Notes under the pieces: generated by a model
What the model was told of the DNA's origin: nothing
The model's database searches: none
The model's input: only the letters and a program-made list of their open reading frames with translations
Position numbers and translations under genes: made by a program
Part shown: positions 15,690 to 23,894 of the stretch, piece by piece
Layout: each line of letters begins with the position of its first letter
Position numbering within the stretch: position 1 is the first letter of the stretch
Assembly (NCBI RefSeq): GCF_001720135.1
Contig: NZ_MCRJ01000027.1
Span: forward strand, 1-35,927
DNA length: 35,927 nt
Source: Methylobrevis pamukkalensis
Lineage (GTDB): Bacteria > Pseudomonadota > Alphaproteobacteria > Rhizobiales > Pleomorphomonadaceae
Direction of reading: 5' to 3'

Positions 15690-16202
15690 TCAGGGGCCGC
15701 CGGCCGCACCCTCGAACACCATCGCGAGGTGATCGGCGACGATGTCGAGGATCTCGCGCCGGTCCTCGTCGTCGATCCCGAGGAAGGGCCGCGCCGGCAC
15801 CGTGACCGAGGCCGCGTGGATGACCCGCGTGCCGAGCTGGAACACCAGTGCCGCGGCGCTCTTCGGCTTGATCGTCGCGCCGAACTGGTGGACCCGCGCA
15901 TGCAGCCGGTTGGTGCCGACATGCAACGCCCCGCCGATGATCTGCCAGACGATGTTTTCGTGCAGATCACCGCTTTCCCTCAGGATGCCGCGGCCCTTCT
16001 TGGTCGCCGCATAGAGCGGGTTGAGCGGCGCCCATTTGACGCCGCCCGGGCCGGCCTCGGCGTCGAACCGGTCCTGGACCGCGTCGCGCAGATACTCGCC
16101 GATGTTCTGGAGGACGTCGTTCGGATCGAGACCGGCGTCGGCAACCCGGGCAAGGCCGGCGATCACCGCCGCGTCGTCGACTTTCAGGGTTACGCCGGTC
16201 AT
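15690..16202 (-). CDS. Virion morphogenesis protein (Mu gpG-like)
   Basis: 170 residues from ATG 16202. The N-terminal VTLKVDDAAVIAGLARVADAGLDPNDVLQNIGEYLRDAVQDRFDAE and then GPGGVKWAPLNPLYAATKKGRGILRESGDLHENI are the Mu virion morphogenesis (gpG / gp31) signature, and the end (VPARPFLGIDDEDRREILDIVADHLAMVF) is also typical. Members bind the tail or portal region during assembly. It follows the MuF gene after a hairpin and so may have its own promoter; GAGGAG lies 12 bases before the start. Confidence 0.9.
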   Translation of the reverse strand: MTGVTLKVDDAAVIAGLARVADAGLDPNDVLQNIGEYLRDAVQDRFDAEAGPGGVKWAPLNPLYAATKKGRGILRESGDLHENIVWQIIGGALHVGTNRLHARVHQFGATIKPKSAAALVFQLGTRVIHAASVTVPARPFLGIDDEDRREILDIVADHLAMVFEGAAGGP

Positions 16203-16308
16203 CGCCTGCTTCCACTCCTCATGCGCGTCTTGTCGCCGTGAGGCGATCGCCCTATGTTCGTCCTCGTCGCAGCCAGCGCGCCTCCGCCGGCTTGGAAAGA
16301 GGCTGCGA

Positions 16309-16340
16309 CACGGCGAGCCCAGGCGGATGGGCTCGCCGTG
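16309..16340 (-). terminator. Perfect 12-bp stem hairpin after the MuF gene
   Basis: The stem 16309-16320 with 16329-16340 is perfect and the loop is 8 nt. It begins 9 bases downstream of the MuF stop on the minus strand and is followed by a short pyrimidine run (CTCTTTCC, no real U-run). It probably ends or attenuates the packaging transcript before gpG. Confidence 0.65.
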
Positions 16341-16349
16341 CTGTGCCGG

Positions 16350-17633
16350 TCACGTCCGGCGACGGTAGAGCAGCGCGCCCGACCGGCCGAGCAGCGAGCG
16401 GCTCGCGGTCGCATCGTAGCCCGTCACCCCCGACCAGCCGAGCTTGCCCCAGCGGAACAACGCGAACAGCGATCGGCCGCGCGGCAGCTCGTAGAATTTC
16501 AGATAGGTGCGGGTCAGCGCCACCTGGTCCCCGAACAACGCCCAGTCCGCCCAGATCTCGTCCGGCTCCTGGACGGCCTGCGCGAGCAGCCGCATGTAGC
16601 GGCCGCGCCCCTGCTTGTCGACCTTGAGGGCGAACACCTCGCCGGTCGGGCCGCGCTGCTCGAACAGGCTGCGGTCGATCGTGACGATACCGCCCGCCGG
16701 ATCGCGCCACAGCGCCGGCCGGTCGAGGTCCGCACCGAAGGCCCCGAGGAAAGCCGTCGCATAATCCTCCTCCGGCAGGCCCTCGGGCAGCAGCAGGCCC
16801 GGATCGACCGGCGTGCGGGGCGGCGGCGGCGGCAGGTCCGGGCGCGGATCGGCCCGCTCGAAGCCCTCCGGCGACGGCAGCGGCGGCAGGGGCGTGGCCA
16901 GCTCCGGCGGCACCAGCCCGTGCAGCCGCTCATGGCCGACGTTGTACTCCCAACCCCGGTCGATGCCCGGCCAGCGTTCCTCCGGCTGGCCGGTGCGCGA
17001 ATCGGGCCGGGTCTCCGGTTTCAGCCAGTCCGGATGCGGGTCCGGCCCGCTCTTGCCGAGCCTCTTGAGCTCCCGCTGCGACAGCGCCCGCACGTCGCAT
17101 GAACAGCCCCAGCCGTTCGGCGGAAAGATCACCTTCCAGATCGGGTCGTCAGCGGCGAACACCTTGCCGTCGAGGGCGACGTGCAGCGGCCGGGGAAAGC
17201 GGCTGTCGCCGTGGCGGTACTGCCAGAACGGCCGATAGCGCAGCACGGCCGGCGAGGTCATCTGTTGGTAGCGCCCGGCCATGTAGCTCGTGCGCATGTT
17301 GGTCCGGTAGATGATCCGCGCCCGCCAGGCGCGCCGCGCCTCTTCGGTCTTGCCCCGGGCGTAGAATTTCCAGCCTGTGCGATCGACAATCTCGTCGAAG
17401 GTCTTGCGGAACGCCTCGTAGCCGGTGCCCGCGGTCCGCGCCCTGTCCATCGCCGCCCGGAAGTCCGCCAGCATGTCGTCGCGGGTGACCCCCGCCACCG
17501 AGAAGGCGCGTACCTGCGCCCCGTGCCGCAGGTCATCCCACTTGTTCGTGGGCAGGTTGACCTTGGCCCGAAAGAAGTCGATCGCCTCCTGGAACGGCAG
17601 GCCGACCCCATCAATGGCCCCCTCAACGGCCAT
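16350..17633 (-). CDS. MuF head protein with C-terminal PBECR2-type nuclease toxin domain
   Basis: 427 residues from ATG 17633 with GGAGG upstream; the start overlaps the portal end. Residues ~1-200 are the Mu gp30/SPP1 gp7 head morphogenesis domain (RARIIYRTNMRTSYMAGRYQQM, ...YRHGDSRFPRPLHVALDGKV, IFPPNGWGCSCDVRALS). A Pro-rich linker (~255-285) leads to a C-terminal domain: DYATAFLGAF, GGIVTIDRSLFEQ, RYMRLLAQAVQEPDEIWADW, ALTRTYLKFYELP and a final GRSGALLYRRR. This matches the PBECR2 (barnase/EndoU/colicin/RelE-like) toxin domain known on MuF proteins. Its nuclease activity is inferred from family. It may be packaged and injected with DNA. Confidence 0.85.
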   Translation of the reverse strand: MAVEGAIDGVGLPFQEAIDFFRAKVNLPTNKWDDLRHGAQVRAFSVAGVTRDDMLADFRAAMDRARTAGTGYEAFRKTFDEIVDRTGWKFYARGKTEEARRAWRARIIYRTNMRTSYMAGRYQQMTSPAVLRYRPFWQYRHGDSRFPRPLHVALDGKVFAADDPIWKVIFPPNGWGCSCDVRALSQRELKRLGKSGPDPHPDWLKPETRPDSRTGQPEERWPGIDRGWEYNVGHERLHGLVPPELATPLPPLPSPEGFERADPRPDLPPPPPRTPVDPGLLLPEGLPEEDYATAFLGAFGADLDRPALWRDPAGGIVTIDRSLFEQRGPTGEVFALKVDKQGRGRYMRLLAQAVQEPDEIWADWALFGDQVALTRTYLKFYELPRGRSLFALFRWGKLGWSGVTGYDATASRSLLGRSGALLYRRRT

Positions 17634-19186
17634 CTGCTGCCTCCGTCATCACCTCGTCGCGGCCGGCAAGATCCGCGACGGTGAAGGCCTGCTCGATCAC
17701 GCTGGCAAAGTCGCCCGGATCGAGGCTGCCGCTGAGTGCCGCCAGCCGCAGCGACAGGTCGTCATAGTCGCGCGCCTCGGCGAAGGCCGCGCCGATCGCC
17801 GCCAGCATCGCGTCGATCGCCGGCGCCGCCAGCGCCTCGGCCTGGTCGACGAGGTGCCCGACCGGATCATCGCCCGGCTCGCCAGTGCCCGCCGCAGCCC
17901 CCGAAGCCGTTGCGAACGCCGCCGCCTCGGCCGGCCCCGGCGGCGGGGCGCCTGTCCCTTCGCCCGTAGCGTCTTCGTCTTCCTCCTCGCCCGGCGCCGG
18001 CGCGGCCACGCTCGCCTCCCGCGCCCCGCGCACGTCGATCCAGTCGCCGCCATAGGTCTCGTTGACATACTCCACGTCGCCGGCCGGTAGCCCATGTCCA
18101 CCAGTGCCTCGTCGCGCTTGACCTTCTCGTTGAGATCCTCGGCTTCGGCGAAATCCCGCCAGACCTCCGGAAGGCCCGCGCCCGGCCAGTTGAGCTCGAC
18201 GATCCACGCCACCAGGCTTTCCTTGAGCGTCGCCGAGATCTCGTCGGCATCCGCCTTGGCGATCGCCACGCGCACGTCGTTGTGCACCTCGCCGAGCGAG
18301 CGCGCGCCGCGTGTCCCCGAATTGGTCGACAGGGTCTCGCCGAGCACGGCCTCGCTCATCAGCTCGTCGAGATAGCGCGCCATCGTCTCCAGCAGATCGC
18401 CCCCGCCGCCGCGTGCCGCCTCCAGCAGCGCCACCTCGACCGACGCCGGCACCGCGATCCCGGCGTCGACCGCACACGTCCGGATCACCTGCAGCAGCTG
18501 CGCCTGGCGCGTCTCGTCATATTCGCCCTGGTAGGTGGCCATGACGGTCGGGGAGGCAAAGCGCTCGCCCGCGCGCAGCCAATGCGCCAAGACGTTCCTT
18601 TTGAACCACGCCGGCCAGAATAGCACCTCGCCGAGTCCGACGCCGTAGGGATCGTCGTCGTCATCTTCCAGCGACCAGCGGTGGACGATGAACTTGCGCG
18701 GCGGCAGCTTGATGCCGTCGATCTGGTCCTCGCGGGTGATCAGCCGCGGCGCGCCCTCGATGTCGAAGCGGAACCGCCGCTGCCGGCGCACCTTGATCCG
18801 CGCCGCCGTCCAGATGCCGTCCCGCAGCTCCCACATCACCTCGGCGATGGCAAAACCCTTCAGCACCGCGCCCATCAGGCCGCGGGTGAGCCGATCAAAA
18901 TTGAGCCCCTTCAGCTGCGCCTCGACGCCGGCCGCCGCCTTTTTGTCGAGCCGGCTGTCGGAGGCCGGCGTCACCTGCCATTCGCGGCCAACCACCTCCA
19001 TGGTCCGCTTCTGCAGCACGGCATGGGCATGCGGGTCGCGGCGGATCTCGTCGTAGATCGCCACGCCCCTGCCGCCGGCCTTGGTGCGCACCACCTCGCC
19101 GCTCGGCTGCAGCGTCTTGGTGTAGAGCGGCAGCAGCGGGTCGCGCGCGATCGCGGCGATCTCTTCCTTCACCGGCGTTTTCGCAT
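17623..19186 (-). CDS. DUF935 portal protein (Mu gp29-like), frame broken
   Basis: The DUF935 pattern is clear: DPHAHAVLQKRTMEVVGREWQV, RGLMGAVLKGFAIAEVMWE, PPRKFIVHRW...DDDPYGVGLGEVLFWPAWFKRN and LGETLSTNSGTRGARSLGEVHNDVR. Near 18079-18090 the frame breaks; restoring one base continues it as DVEYVNETYGGDWIDVRG to EVMTEAADGR at 17623. The visible start is GTG 19172, but restoring one A in the AAAA run at 19178-19181 gives ATG 19186 (MRKTPVKEEI) with GAGG before it, right after the terminase stop. The tail carries an acidic low-complexity stretch (GEEEDEDATGEG). About 520 residues. It forms the portal ring. Confidence 0.85.
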
Positions 19187-19188
19187 GG

Positions 19189-20628
19189 TCACATCCTCAG
19201 GTAATCGGAAAGGTCGGCGCGCGGGCCGGCGTCGCTGTCGCCGAGATAGCCGTCCTGCAGCCCTGCGCTCGGCCGCTGTCCGCCGATCGAATCGAGGCGG
19301 ACGGTTGCGCCGGCCGTCTCGCCGGCATGGACCGCCAGCGCCAGCGCCCAGAAGCGGTCGGCGTGGCCGTCCGGCGTGCGTTCGGCGGTAAAGCGCACGT
19401 TGCCGGCGGCGGTCACCTGTTTGGTGACCGAGCGCAGATCGGCGCGCACGTGCTTGTCATAGGGAATGCGCAGGGTGCGGCTTTCCATCGCCGACCGCAC
19501 CGGATAGGCCAGCGCCTCCTTGACGCGGCTGGTGAAGGTGACCCCCTCGACCTTGTAGATGCCGAAGGCCTTCTGCGCGTCGTCGGTCCAGCCGATGCCG
19601 AGGCCGGTGGCGTCGATGCAGACCCGGGCGCAGCGCTCGATCCATGGCCACAGGATCTTCTCCTGGTCCGGCTTCGACATGTTCTGAAGGCATTCGATAT
19701 GGCGGGTGTAGAGCACGTCGCCGAGCCGCTCGACCACCCAGAGGACCGTCAAATCCCGCTTGCGGCCGATGTCGAGGCCGGCATAGAGCCGCCGGCCTTC
19801 GCAGGCCCGCCAGTCCGTGCCGGCCGGGTATTCTGCAGAGGCGATCAGGTCATATTCGAGGAAAGCCGCGTCGTCGTCGGCCGGCTCGCACATGTATTCC
19901 TGCTGGAACGACTCCTCGTCGGCACAGCCGGACTTCACCCAGTCGTAATACTCCGCCTCGCTCATCGCCTGCTGCTCTGCGTCGGCCGGCAGCGACTGCT
20001 GCAGCTTCCACAGGAACCCGTCGTCGAGCGCGTTCTGGAGCGTCACCCGGTGCAGGCTGATCTTCTTCGGATTGCCGTTCTCCCGCGCCTCGCGGATCAG
20101 GCCGTTGAAGAAATTGTGGCTGCCGCGATGGGTGCTGATCACCTCCATCGATCCGCCCCAGGTGATGCCCGGATAAGCGATCGACCAGAGCTTGCGCGGA
20201 TCGGGATGCAGGGCAAACTCGTCGAGCACCCGGCCGCCGCGCTTGCCGGCCTGGGCATCGGGATTGGACGACATGGAATTGATGCGCCGGTCGTTGGCAA
20301 AGCGCAGCACATAGGCGCTGTGCTTTTCGGTCGGGTCGATCATCACGTCGCCGAGATCCTGCGCCGCAAGATTGGCGATGCCCGCCCAGAGCTTGCAGTC
20401 CTCCAGGAACAGCCGCGCCTGGATGTCGTCGCGGGACGAGACCCACTGGTCGAAGCGTGCGGCCACCAGCGCCGTCCGCGACACCGTGGCATAGGCCGTC
20501 GACCAGGACAGGCCGATCTGCCGGCCCTTCTCCATCAGCTTGAGGCGCGACTGGTCCGTGATCCAGCGCGACTGATAGGGCAGGAAGATCGCCTTCGGGT
20601 TGTCGGGGATGATCCGGGCATTGCCCAT
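19189..20628 (-). CDS. Large terminase (Mu gp28-like ATPase/nuclease)
   Basis: 479 residues from ATG 20628, whose A is the last base of the previous stop (TGATG). ATPase part: Walker A-like KGRQIGLSW, Walker B-like GGRVLDEFALHP, and coupling motif EVISTHRG. Nuclease part: acidic residues in YAGLDIGRKRDLTVLW, VCIDATGLG and PDGHADRFWALALA, the RNase H-like set of terminase nucleases. It cuts and packs host-flanked phage DNA into proheads through the portal. The order DUF3486, terminase, portal, MuF is that of Mu. Confidence 0.95.
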   Translation of the reverse strand: MGNARIIPDNPKAIFLPYQSRWITDQSRLKLMEKGRQIGLSWSTAYATVSRTALVAARFDQWVSSRDDIQARLFLEDCKLWAGIANLAAQDLGDVMIDPTEKHSAYVLRFANDRRINSMSSNPDAQAGKRGGRVLDEFALHPDPRKLWSIAYPGITWGGSMEVISTHRGSHNFFNGLIREARENGNPKKISLHRVTLQNALDDGFLWKLQQSLPADAEQQAMSEAEYYDWVKSGCADEESFQQEYMCEPADDDAAFLEYDLIASAEYPAGTDWRACEGRRLYAGLDIGRKRDLTVLWVVERLGDVLYTRHIECLQNMSKPDQEKILWPWIERCARVCIDATGLGIGWTDDAQKAFGIYKVEGVTFTSRVKEALAYPVRSAMESRTLRIPYDKHVRADLRSVTKQVTAAGNVRFTAERTPDGHADRFWALALAVHAGETAGATVRLDSIGGQRPSAGLQDGYLGDSDAGPRADLSDYLRM

Positions 20629-21176
20629 CAGGTCACCCCGAGCATCCGGTTGATCTCGTCCATGGTTTCTTGGCTGACGCCGGCCTTGCGCAGCACGCTG
20701 GCGGCCGTCGCTGCAGCTTCCTTCTTTGCCTTGGCCGTGGCCCGCGCCTCGATCTTCTCGATCCGGTCGATGTCGAGCTTGGACGCCGACACCAGGTTTT
20801 TGATCGCCGACGACAGATCGCGCGCCTCGTCCGGCGCGAAGGTCACCTTTTCCCCGTCTTCGGCTTCGAACAGCCCCATGATCGACGAGTGCAGGAACGA
20901 GATGTTGACGCGGGTCAGCTTGTCGTCGCCGCCGTCCTTGTCGATCCTGTCCATGATCGCCTCGGCCGCCGCTCGGCTGTCGGCCAGGCGGGCGCGCATC
21001 TTGTCGAAGCGCTTGAGGTGCTCGCCGAGGCCGGTCCGCGAGACTTCCTCCGGCGCGACGCCGAGCGTGCGCAGGTGGCCGAGGATCTCGTCGATCGTGT
21101 GCCCGTCGCGGCGCAACGTCCCGATCGCCTCGCGGATCTCGGCCGGCAATCTGTCGATCTTGGTCGGCCGCGCCAT
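20628..21176 (-). CDS. DUF3486 protein (Mu gp27-like, small terminase role)
   Basis: 182 residues from ATG 21176. The start MARPTKIDRLPAEIREAIGTLRRDGHTIDEILGHLRTLG is an HTH-like DUF3486 signature; the rest is helical and charged (EAIMDRIDKDGGDDKLTRVNISFLHSSIMGLFEAE, EKIEARATAKAKKEAA). DUF3486 proteins lie just before the large terminase in Mu-like phages and are taken to be the small terminase subunit that recognises the phage end. One base is shared with the terminase start. Confidence 0.85.
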   Translation of the reverse strand: MARPTKIDRLPAEIREAIGTLRRDGHTIDEILGHLRTLGVAPEEVSRTGLGEHLKRFDKMRARLADSRAAAEAIMDRIDKDGGDDKLTRVNISFLHSSIMGLFEAEDGEKVTFAPDEARDLSSAIKNLVSASKLDIDRIEKIEARATAKAKKEAAATAASVLRKAGVSQETMDEINRMLGVT

Positions 21177-21179
21177 GGC

Positions 21180-21482
21180 TCAGATCTCCGGATATTCGAT
21201 GCCGGGGACCGGGTCGACGTGACGGTCGAGAAACATCCGCCCGCGGCGGGTGATGGCGAGGGTCCGCACCTTGCCGAGATAGTAGTCGACCGAGGCAAGG
21301 CCGGCCGCGGCCAGCATGTCGGCATCCCCCGTCAGCGCCTCGTCGGTCTGCGCGCGCCCCCGGAATCCCAGCAGGTGCAGGGCGCGCCGCAGCACGCTCT
21401 CGTTCGCCGCCCCCTCGTTTTCCTTGAGGATGCGCAGGGTGGCCAGCCGGCGCGACTGGGTGATCTCGTCGACGTAGTCCAT
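21180..21482 (-). CDS. Mu gp26-like small phage protein
   Basis: 100 residues from ATG 21482. The pattern SRRLATLRILKENEGAANESVLRRALHLLGF followed by DMLAAAGLASVDYYLGKVRTLAITRRGRMFLDRHV is that of the VpaChn25_0724/gp26-like phage family, with a winged-helix look. It always lies with DUF2730 and DUF3486 genes in Mu-like phages. Biochemical role unknown; DNA binding in packaging or regulation is possible. Confidence 0.75.
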   Translation of the reverse strand: MDYVDEITQSRRLATLRILKENEGAANESVLRRALHLLGFRGRAQTDEALTGDADMLAAAGLASVDYYLGKVRTLAITRRGRMFLDRHVDPVPGIEYPEI

Positions 21483-21484
21483 CG

Positions 21485-21904
21485 TCAGGGCTTCCGGCTG
21501 TAGAGATGATCTTCGAGGCGATTGAGCGAGTGGTTGATGCTCTGCAATTCGCGGTTCGTCGCCGTGGCGGTCGCGCTGATCTGCGAGACCTGGTCCCGGA
21601 GCGCCGAGATGTCCTCGGAGGTCGGCAAGTGCTTGATCTCGGTCTCGATCCGCAGCGTGCGCGAGGCGAGCTCGTGCTGGCCGGCGCGCACCCCGCTGAG
21701 GGACGCCTCCATCCGCTGTTCGAACTCGTGCTGGTGCAGCGCGCGCGCCGCCGCCTCGGCGGCGAGATCCGCCTTGCTGGCAAGGCCCATCCGGATCGCC
21801 CAGCCCGCCGCCCCCAGCAGGATGGTCGCGACGGCCGTGATGATCGGCCAGTACTCTTTCAGGGCTTCCAATCGTCTCTCCCGCGCTTCGGTGCCTCGTT
21901 CCAT
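21485..21904 (-). CDS. DUF2730 membrane-anchored coiled-coil protein
   Basis: The ATG 21904 has no ribosome site; TTG 21871 has GGGAGAG at good spacing and may be the true start, giving ~128 rather than 139 residues. One N-terminal membrane segment (YWPIITAVATILLGAAGWAIRMGL) is followed by a coiled coil (HQHEFEQRMEASLSGVRAG...) and the DUF2730 signature HLPTSEDISALRDQVSQIS...LQSINHSLNRLEDHL. It resembles Mu gp25. The topology is like an i-spanin, and its place after the lysis genes would fit that, but the family's role is not established. Confidence 0.75.
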   Translation of the reverse strand: MERGTEARERRLEALKEYWPIITAVATILLGAAGWAIRMGLASKADLAAEAAARALHQHEFEQRMEASLSGVRAGQHELASRTLRIETEIKHLPTSEDISALRDQVSQISATATATNRELQSINHSLNRLEDHLYSRKP

Positions 21905-22083
21905 TCGGCGCAGCCGATGCAGCGCCGGGCCGACGGCAGGGCCTGCCGACGCATCGCCGGGATCTCCTCGCCGCAGTCGTCGCAGACCGCCGCCCCCGGG
22001 GCCGCGGCCTGCGCCATGAGCCGGGCCAGCGCCGCCGCCCGTTCGCCTTCCTCGCGCAGCTGCGCCTGATCCACGTCGTCCAT
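21859..22083 (-). CDS. TraR/DksA-type zinc finger protein
   Basis: 74 residues from ATG 22083. A four-Cys zinc finger (CDDC, 17 residues, CIGC) ends the protein; the start MDDVDQAQLREEGERAAALARLMAQA is a helix with the DxDxAQ-type tip of TraR/DksA proteins. Such phage proteins bind the RNA polymerase secondary channel and change promoter preference without ppGpp. It overlaps the next gene's upstream start. It may help the switch to late genes; this is inferred from family. Confidence 0.8.
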   Translation of the reverse strand: MDDVDQAQLREEGERAAALARLMAQAAAPGAAVCDDCGEEIPAMRRQALPSARRCIGCAEWNEAPKRGRDDWKP

Positions 22084-22109
22084 CGGTCCCCGTCACGTTG
22101 CCGACGTCG

Positions 22110-22298
22110 TCATCGGTCTTCGCTGATCGCCACCACATGGGTTTCGATCACGCTGTAATCGGCCGTCTGGCCGGCGCCGGTCTCCGTCACCAGCGAGGCG
22201 GTCACGATGTAGTCGCCGGTCTCAAGGTCGCGGCGCGGATCGAGGCGGATCGCCGCCCCGATGCTGTGCGCCAGCGCGACCAGCGTCTCGAATTTCAC
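22110..22298 (-). CDS. Small protein in the lysis region, unrecognised
   Basis: 62 residues from ATG 22298, overlapping the previous stop as ATGA. Reads MKFETLVALAHSIGAAIRLD then strands (DYIVTASLVTETGAG, YSVIETHVVAISEDR). No membrane segment, no signal peptide and no family recognised. The tight overlap and ordinary codon usage support a real gene. Confidence 0.55.
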   Translation of the reverse strand: MKFETLVALAHSIGAAIRLDPRRDLETGDYIVTASLVTETGAGQTADYSVIETHVVAISEDR

Positions 22299-22993
22299 GT
22301 GCGGCGCGACGGCTGCGGCGCCGCGATCACGTGGGTGACCTCGGTCTCCTGGTGGATCGGTGTCGCGCCGATCAGCGCCGCCAGCTTGGCCGCGGCGATC
22401 CGCTGCACGTCGGCGCTGTCGAGACCGAGCGCCTTCACCGTGTCTCCGGCACCCGGACCGCCGATCCAGCCTTCGGCGATGGAGAGGATGTTGGCCACAT
22501 GATCCGGCTTCACGGTCCCGGGCGTCAGACCGAGCCGGATCAGGGCTTCGGCGACGCCGGTCGTGGCCGCCGAATGCAGGATCGATCGCCGCGAGTCCTT
22601 GAACTTCAGTCCGGTCCAGCGATAGAGCAGCGCCGGGATGACGATCGCGACCACCAGCTCATAGGCGAGGCCGCCGAGCTCGTGCAGGATCGGCGGCAGC
22701 GCCATCGCCGCCGGCGCCACGGCCACCCCGATCGGCGCCATCGCCTCCGGCCCGGGCAGCGTCGCGGCGGCGGCGGGGTCGGCGAACACAACGAGGCAGA
22801 CGCACGTCGCACCCACCCCGCCGATCGTCAGAAGGGCGCCGACAGGGCCTTCGGGCGCGATCGCGAGGGCAGGCAGGAGCGCGCCCATCAGAGCTGCGCC
22901 AAGCAGCGGCGGCGCACCAGCCACCGCGAACAGGAGCCCGCCGAAGCAGAGGCCGGCAAGGAACAGCAGGGACAGAAGGGTAAGTCGGCGCAT
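22295..22993 (-). CDS. Holin-like membrane protein
   Basis: 232 residues from ATG 22993. Several hydrophobic helices: LTLLSLLFLAGLCFGGLLFAV, LLGAALMGALLPALAIA, VGALLTIGGVGATCVCLVVF and, after a Pro-rich loop, LAYELVVAIVIPALLYRW. The last ~100 residues are soluble and Ala-rich with a peptide-binding look (AALIRLGLTPGTVKPDHVANILSIAE). Its position directly after endolysin suggests a holin or other lysis membrane protein. It is longer than usual holins; the soluble tail has no clear family. Confidence 0.55.
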   Translation of the reverse strand: MRRLTLLSLLFLAGLCFGGLLFAVAGAPPLLGAALMGALLPALAIAPEGPVGALLTIGGVGATCVCLVVFADPAAAATLPGPEAMAPIGVAVAPAAMALPPILHELGGLAYELVVAIVIPALLYRWTGLKFKDSRRSILHSAATTGVAEALIRLGLTPGTVKPDHVANILSIAEGWIGGPGAGDTVKALGLDSADVQRIAAAKLAALIGATPIHQETEVTHVIAAPQPSRRT

Positions 22994-23016
22994 GCGATAT
23001 CTCCGGAAGTTCGGGG

Positions 23017-23811
23017 TCAGAGGTAGAGGGCCGTCCAGGTCTGCGGGCCGACGATGCCGTCGACGGTGAGACGCTGGCCGCGCTGGAAGGTGCGGACGGC
23101 AAGATCCGTGGCCGGGCCGAAGTCGCCATCGACCGCGATCCGGAAGCCGGCCCAGCGCAGGCGCGCCTGCAATTCGGCAACGGCCTCTTCCTCCTTCGAC
23201 CCACGCCGCAGAACGGGCCGGGAGCCATCGGCGGGCACCGCTGCGGCAAGCCGCTCCATCAGCGCGGCCTTCGCCTTGGCGAGATAGGCGCGCCGATCGG
23301 CGAGACCGTTGGTGCCGCCGTTGATGCGCTTGGTGATGGCAACGAGGTTGTCGGCGTCCGCGAGAGGCGAGAGGGTGTTTCGCTGCCAGTAGGCGATCGC
23401 GATCCGCAGCGAGATGACCGGATCGGCGGCGAGTTCCGGCTGGGCCAGAAGCGGCAGTCCCAGCAGCGCGCCATAGACGCCGTAGTTGTAGCGGCCGGTC
23501 AGCTGGATCAGCCCGCGCCCCTTGAACCGCTTGCCGTCCCCCGGCTCGGTATTGCCGAGATCCGCCCGGCCTTCATAGGCCGCGCCGGAGGCATACTCTT
23601 CCGTGGTCGAAAAGCCGTCGCTCTCATGGGCGATCTGCGCGATGAAATGTGCCGCCCGCAGATAGGTCAGCAGCCCGGCCGACAGCATCAGCGCGCCGGC
23701 ATGCGCCTCGATGTCGCCGAGGATCCGCGCCTGGCTGGCGGACTTCCACCCCGTTCGCGCCGGGGCGACCTCCCGGATCGCGAACATGATGTGGTCAGGA
23801 TGGATCGACAC
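23017..23811 (-). CDS. Endolysin: GH19 chitinase-like domain plus peptidoglycan-binding domain
   Basis: 264 residues from GTG 23811; a later ATG at 23787 has no ribosome site. The GH19 core reads AHFIAQIAHESDGFSTTEEYASGAAYEGRADLGN (catalytic Glu in AHESDGF), then GRGLIQLTGRYNYGVYG and AYWQRNTL...ITKRINGGTNGLADR. Residues ~205-264 are a peptidoglycan-binding type 1 domain (AVAELQARLRWAGF, VDGDFGPATDLAVRTFQ, VDGIVGPQTWTALYL). It has no signal peptide, so it needs a holin. Its ribosome site lies inside a hairpin. Confidence 0.9.
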   Translation of the reverse strand: MSIHPDHIMFAIREVAPARTGWKSASQARILGDIEAHAGALMLSAGLLTYLRAAHFIAQIAHESDGFSTTEEYASGAAYEGRADLGNTEPGDGKRFKGRGLIQLTGRYNYGVYGALLGLPLLAQPELAADPVISLRIAIAYWQRNTLSPLADADNLVAITKRINGGTNGLADRRAYLAKAKAALMERLAAAVPADGSRPVLRRGSKEEEAVAELQARLRWAGFRIAVDGDFGPATDLAVRTFQRGQRLTVDGIVGPQTWTALYL

Positions 23812-23813
23812 GG

Positions 23814-23835
23814 GCGCCCTCGGTTGTGAGGGCGC
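23814..23835 (-). promoter_or_regulatory. Hairpin covering the endolysin ribosome site
   Basis: A perfect 8-bp stem (23814-23821 with 23828-23835) and 6-nt loop form in the minus-strand RNA. The stem's 3' arm contains GAGGG, the only Shine-Dalgarno for the GTG start two bases beyond it. Translation should be low unless the hairpin is opened or a transcript starts inside it. Confidence 0.6.
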
Positions 23836-23860
23836 AGGATCGCGCGTACAGGCGCGGGTT

Positions 23861-23880
23861 TGCAGCCGTCACCAGCTGCA
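23861..23880. promoter_or_regulatory. Dyad upstream of the lysis genes, candidate activator site
   Basis: TGCAGC and GCTGCA are separated by 8 bp in the short gap between the Mor-like gene and endolysin. Mor/C-type activators of Mu bind imperfect dyads centred near -43 of their promoters. If so here, transcription would start close to 23827, within the hairpin loop region. I see no clear -10 box, as expected for an activated promoter. Speculative. Confidence 0.35.
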
Positions 23881-23894
23881 GGGGTCGGCGGGCT

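Noticed and set aside
14262..16241. 659-codon plus-strand frame across the protease, gap and gpG genes
   Set aside because: Antisense shadow with Arg-rich content; the minus strand holds recognisable proteins over most of it.
17697..18090. Arg-rich C-terminus of the portal as read
   Set aside because: The other frame continues the DUF935 protein with natural composition, so the Arg-rich end is an effect of a lost base.
21905..22138. N-terminal extension of the DUF2730 protein
   Set aside because: It overlaps the TraR/DksA gene in another frame and is Gly/Arg-rich.
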